Assembly: GCF_001427905.1 (NCBI RefSeq)
Contig: NZ_LMEF01000012.1
Coordinates: forward strand, 359,367 to 423,366
Reading direction: 5' to 3'
Length of the DNA: 64,000 nt
From: Flavobacterium sp. Root420
GTDB taxonomy: Bacteria; Bacteroidota; Bacteroidia; Flavobacteriales; Flavobacteriaceae
Shown: piece by piece, positions 61,208 to 64,000 of the stretch
Numbering within the stretch: position 1 is the stretch's first letter
Layout of the letters: each line of letters starts with the position of its first letter
Made by a program: the position numbers and the translations under genes
Notes under the pieces: model-generated
Database searches by the model: none
Told to the model about the DNA's origin: nothing
The model's input: only the letters and a program-made list of their open reading frames with translations

Positions 61208-62101
61208 ATGAGCTTTAACTTGAAACCCGTCGATACCGTTGAGTCTATTTCTAGAGAAGATTTTAAAAAAAACTATTTAGACAAGAGAAAACCTTTAATT
61301 ATAAAAGGATTAACAAAAGACTGGCCTGCAAGAGAAAAATGGTCAACGGATTATTTTAAGCAAATTGCAGGAGATATTGAGGTGAAACTAGTTGATAATT
61401 CCAAAGCAGATCCTACAAAAATAATTAATGCTTCTATAGCCACTATGAAATTTGGTGATTACCTTGATTTAATAAAAAGAGAACCAACACAATTACGCAT
61501 TTTTTTCTTCAATCTTTTTAAACACAGACCCGAATTAATTAATGACGTGAAAATCCCTAAGGAATTAATGGGCGGTTTTATAGAAAGTATGCCCGCCATG
61601 TTTTTTGGAGGCTCAAGTGCTTTTACCTTTTTGCATTATGACATCGATTTACCTCATCTTTTTCACACGCACTTTGGAGGAAAAAAACATATTATATTAT
61701 TTGATTATAAATGGAAGAAAAGACTTTATTGCGTTCCAAATACTACTTATGCCTTAGAAGATTATGATGTTGCCAATCCTGATTTTGAAAAATTCCCCGC
61801 TTTAAAAGGTGTCGAAGGTTATGAGGTTTTTCTGGAACACGGAGATACCTTATTTATGCCAACCGGAATGTGGCATTGGATGCGTTATGTAGACGGTTCT
61901 TTTTCCCTGAGTCTTCGTGCATGGGATCGATCGATAATCCGAAAAATGGCCAGCGTATGGAGTTTATTCATGCATGGAGCAGTAGATAGTGCTATAAAAA
62001 TAGTTTTTAGAGAACGTTATGCGATATGGCGCGAGAAACTAGCTTTTAAACTAGCTGAAAAAGAATTAAAAAATAACAGACCAAAAAATAGTGCGGCTTA
62101 G
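61208..62101 (+). CDS. Cupin-like/JmjC domain Fe(II) oxygenase-type protein
   Basis: 297 residues. The iron facial triad looks complete: His143 and Asp145 in LHYDID, His223 in GMWHWM. LIIKGLTKDWPAREKW and GDTLFMPTGMWH are cupin_8 family features. Members hydroxylate proteins or small molecules with 2-oxoglutarate; the substrate is unknown. It is separated from the permease by 94 bases containing ACCTACCTGGCAGGTATG (a short palindrome). Confidence 0.85.
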   Translation: MSFNLKPVDTVESISREDFKKNYLDKRKPLIIKGLTKDWPAREKWSTDYFKQIAGDIEVKLVDNSKADPTKIINASIATMKFGDYLDLIKREPTQLRIFFFNLFKHRPELINDVKIPKELMGGFIESMPAMFFGGSSAFTFLHYDIDLPHLFHTHFGGKKHIILFDYKWKKRLYCVPNTTYALEDYDVANPDFEKFPALKGVEGYEVFLEHGDTLFMPTGMWHWMRYVDGSFSLSLRAWDRSIIRKMASVWSLFMHGAVDSAIKIVFRERYAIWREKLAFKLAEKELKNNRPKNSAA

Positions 62102-62122
62102 ATTTTGAGATGACAAAACATA

Positions 62123-62158
62123 AAAAAAATCCCAGAAAATATTTTCTGGGATTTTTTT
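62123..62158. terminator. Bidirectional terminator between the cupin gene and accD
   Basis: Perfect palindrome AAAAAAATCCCAGAAAAT / ATTTTCTGGGATTTTTTT between convergent genes. Confidence 0.9.
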
Positions 62159-62179
62159 TATGTTTTTAGAAGTTTAAAA

Positions 62180-63034
62180 CTATCTAATCGTATTATTTTG
62201 AATCAAATCGATATACAAGTTAATCTTGTCTTTCAATTCTTTTCTAGGCGTGATAAAGTCTAGGAAACCGTGCTCTAAAAGAAATTCAGCAGTCTGGAAA
62301 CCTTCTGGTAAATCTTTACCAGTTGTGTCACGAACAACACGTGGTCCGGCAAAACCAATCAAAGCACCGGGTTCAGAAATATTAATATCTCCTAACATAG
62401 CATATGATGCAGTTGTTCCTCCAGTTGTTGGGTCAGTACAAAGAGAAATATAAGGTAATTTAGCTTCGGCTAACTGAGCTAGTTTTACTGATGTTTTTGC
62501 TAATTGCATTAACGAATAAGCAGCTTCCATCATACGAGCTCCACCTGATTTAGAAATCATAACAAAAGGTAATTTGTTTTTGATCGCGTGATCAATACCT
62601 CTTGCAATTTTTTCTCCAACAACAGCTCCCATAGATCCTCCAATAAAGGCAAAATCCATACAGCAAATTACAAGCTCTTTTCCTTTAGATTTTCCAACTC
62701 CCGTACGTACAGCGTCTTTAAGGTGCGTTTTTTCCATTACATCTTTCAATCTTTCTGCATATTTTTTTGTATCCACAAAATGCAAAGGATCTTTTGATGT
62801 CATGTTTTTATCTAATTCAACAAATTCATTATTGTCGAATAAAATTTCAAAATAGGTTGCGCTTCCAATTCGAACGTGAAAATCATCTTCTGGACTAACA
62901 AATAAGTTTCTGGCTAATTCGTCAGCATCAATAATTTTTCCGGTAGGAGATTTGTACCACAATCCTTTCGGAACGTCCATTTTGTCTTCTGTAGCGGTTG
63001 TAATCCCTTTTTCCTGTCTTTTAAACCAAGCCAT
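62180..63034 (-). CDS. accD: Acetyl-CoA carboxylase carboxyltransferase subunit beta
   Basis: 284 residues of the crotonase-like carboxyltransferase fold: [71 protein letters not shown]. Transfers CO2 from biotin to acetyl-CoA with AccA. The N-terminal zinc ribbon has lost its cysteines: [10 protein letters not shown] and [10 protein letters not shown] stand where CxxC pairs normally are. Confidence 0.95.
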   Translation of the reverse strand: MAWFKRQEKGITTATEDKMDVPKGLWYKSPTGKIIDADELARNLFVSPEDDFHVRIGSATYFEILFDNNEFVELDKNMTSKDPLHFVDTKKYAERLKDVMEKTHLKDAVRTGVGKSKGKELVICCMDFAFIGGSMGAVVGEKIARGIDHAIKNKLPFVMISKSGGARMMEAAYSLMQLAKTSVKLAQLAEAKLPYISLCTDPTTGGTTASYAMLGDINISEPGALIGFAGPRVVRDTTGKDLPEGFQTAEFLLEHGFLDFITPRKELKDKINLYIDLIQNNTIR

Positions 63035-63060
63035 TTTTTTAATTTTAGAATGTAGATTTT

Positions 63061-63141
63061 AAAGTTTAGATTTTTCAATCTGATTTAAAACTTAGATTCC
63101 AGGCTTTTTAGAAGTCTGAAATCTAAATTCAAAAATCTAAA
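63061..63141. repeat. Long imperfect hairpin between fba and accD
   Basis: TTAGATTCCAGGCTT and GAAGTCTGAAATCTAA pair around a TTTA loop, and the outer AAAGTTTAGATTTTTCAA and CAAAAATCTAAAATTT continue the stem with mismatches. It follows the aldolase stop and may end its transcript. Confidence 0.5.
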
Positions 63142-63143
63142 AT

Positions 63144-64000
63144 TTAAAGTGTATTTACGTTATTCAAGTCTGCAAAAGCTTGCTCAAGTCTTGCATTGAA
63201 TGTCACTTCGCTTTCACGAACCCATCTTCTTGGGTCATAATATTTTTTGTTAGGAACATCAGCACCTTCCGGGTTACCAATTTGAGATTTTAAATAGTCA
63301 ATGTTTTTAACCATATAATCACGAATTCCTTCAGTATAGGCAAATTGTAAATCTGTATCAATGTTCATTTTGATAACTCCGTAGCTGATTCCTTCTCTGA
63401 TTTCTTCAAGTGTAGAACCTGAACCTCCGTGGAAAACGAAATCTACCGGGTTATGTCCAGTGTTGAATTTGTTTTGAACGAAATCCTGAGAATTTTTTAA
63501 GATTTTTGGAGTTAATTTTACGTTTCCTGGTTTGTAAACCCCGTGAACGTTTCCAAAAGCAGCTGCAATTGTAAATTTAGGACTTACTTTAGATAATTCT
63601 TCGTAAGCATAAGCTACTTCTTCTGGTTGTGTGTATAATTTTGAACTGTCAACATCAGAGTTGTCAACACCATCTTCTTCACCACCTGTAATACCTAGCT
63701 CGATTTCTAATGTCATACCCATTTTACTCATTCTGGCTAAATACTCTTTACAGATCTCAATATTTTCTTCGATTGGCTCCTCAGACAAATCGATCATATG
63801 TGAACTGAATAATGGTTTCCCTGTTTCTGCAAAATGTTTTTCAGATGCATCTAACAAGCCATCAATCCAAGGTAATAATTTTTTTGCACAGTGGTCAGTG
63901 TGTAAAATTACAGTTGCTCCGTAAGCTTCTGCCAATGCGTGAATATGTTTTGCTCCTGCGATTCCACCAGCAATTGCTGATTTTTCACCTGCGTTAGACA
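63144..64000 (-). CDS. fbaA: Class II fructose-bisphosphate aldolase, partial (N-terminus outside window)
   Basis: The frame is open to the window edge (285 residues visible of about 355). LHTDHCAKKLLPWI holds the zinc-binding His and catalytic Asp, EIELGITGGEEDG the next site, NVHGVYKPGNVKLTP and FHGGSGSTLEEIREGISYGV the other zinc ligands and phosphate loop, and KMNIDTDLQFAYTEGIRDYM the end of the barrel. E. coli-type FbaA of glycolysis/gluconeogenesis. The TTG at 63935 is internal, not the start. Confidence 0.95.
   Translation of the reverse strand, partial: SNAGEKSAIAGGIAGAKHIHALAEAYGATVILHTDHCAKKLLPWIDGLLDASEKHFAETGKPLFSSHMIDLSEEPIEENIEICKEYLARMSKMGMTLEIELGITGGEEDGVDNSDVDSSKLYTQPEEVAYAYEELSKVSPKFTIAAAFGNVHGVYKPGNVKLTPKILKNSQDFVQNKFNTGHNPVDFVFHGGSGSTLEEIREGISYGVIKMNIDTDLQFAYTEGIRDYMVKNIDYLKSQIGNPEGADVPNKKYYDPRRWVRESEVTFNARLEQAFADLNNVNTL

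Overview
The window looks like a chromosome segment of a Flavobacterium-type bacterium (Bacteroidota, Flavobacteriia). The evidence is AT-rich DNA, promoter-like TANNTTTG -7 boxes with TTG -33 boxes, a type IX secretion sorting tail (1-306), a short region-1.1-less primary sigma factor (29033-29896), the flavobacterial exosortase F pair (47549-48521), class II HMG-CoA reductase beside a GYDIA-type GHMP kinase, DUF4249/TonB-receptor operons, and an AccD without zinc-finger cysteines. All names come from reading the sequence and from remembered families. No database search was possible.

Layout. 1-2950: tail of a secreted protein, a small membrane protein with an MHS-type transporter, a REP/MITE-like repeat island, a GIY-YIG protein. 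3001-9466: tRNA-Phe, coaX, an outer-membrane barrel protein, lptC, a CBS-domain membrane protein, a PpiD-like chaperone. 9692-12518: an unknown protein and two mevalonate-pathway genes. 12700-18073: DPP-IV protease and two POT peptide transporters, a peptide-use cluster. 18126-19988: one thioredoxin-fold protein with CXXC and two tandem relatives that have lost it. 19995-24778: minus-strand cluster surE, membrane protein, lpxB, NlpC/P60 lipoprotein, comEC; comEC is broken at a run of eight A. 24987-29896: tail-specific protease, nuclease, rpe, rpoD. 30036-43165: a four-gene envelope operon present twice in tandem. 43302-45863: pnp and rpsO. 46037-48521: MORN/TonB protein, free-Met-sulfoxide reductase, exosortase F pair. 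48567-51448: probable metal (copper) uptake or handling cluster. 51581-52261: DedA. 52459-59700: purH, mreBCD, mrdA, rodA elongasome block. 59866-64000: lone MacB-like permease, JmjC/cupin protein, accD, partial class II aldolase.

Most of the window is housekeeping. The best candidate for an undescribed system is the duplicated operon at 30036-43165. Each copy has, in transcription order, a small secreted protein, a TonB-dependent receptor with an STN and a carboxypeptidase-like N-terminus, a DUF4249 lipoprotein, and a secreted protein that seems to join an MG2-like domain to a TonB-plug-like domain without a barrel. Promoter, terminator, a 13-nt overlap and an unusual TTG start are kept in both copies, while the proteins have diverged to different degrees. 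Other points worth checking are the comEC A8 frameshift, the CXXC-less thioredoxin relatives with copied promoters, the REP-like island, the pnp leader hairpin and two candidate leaderless genes.
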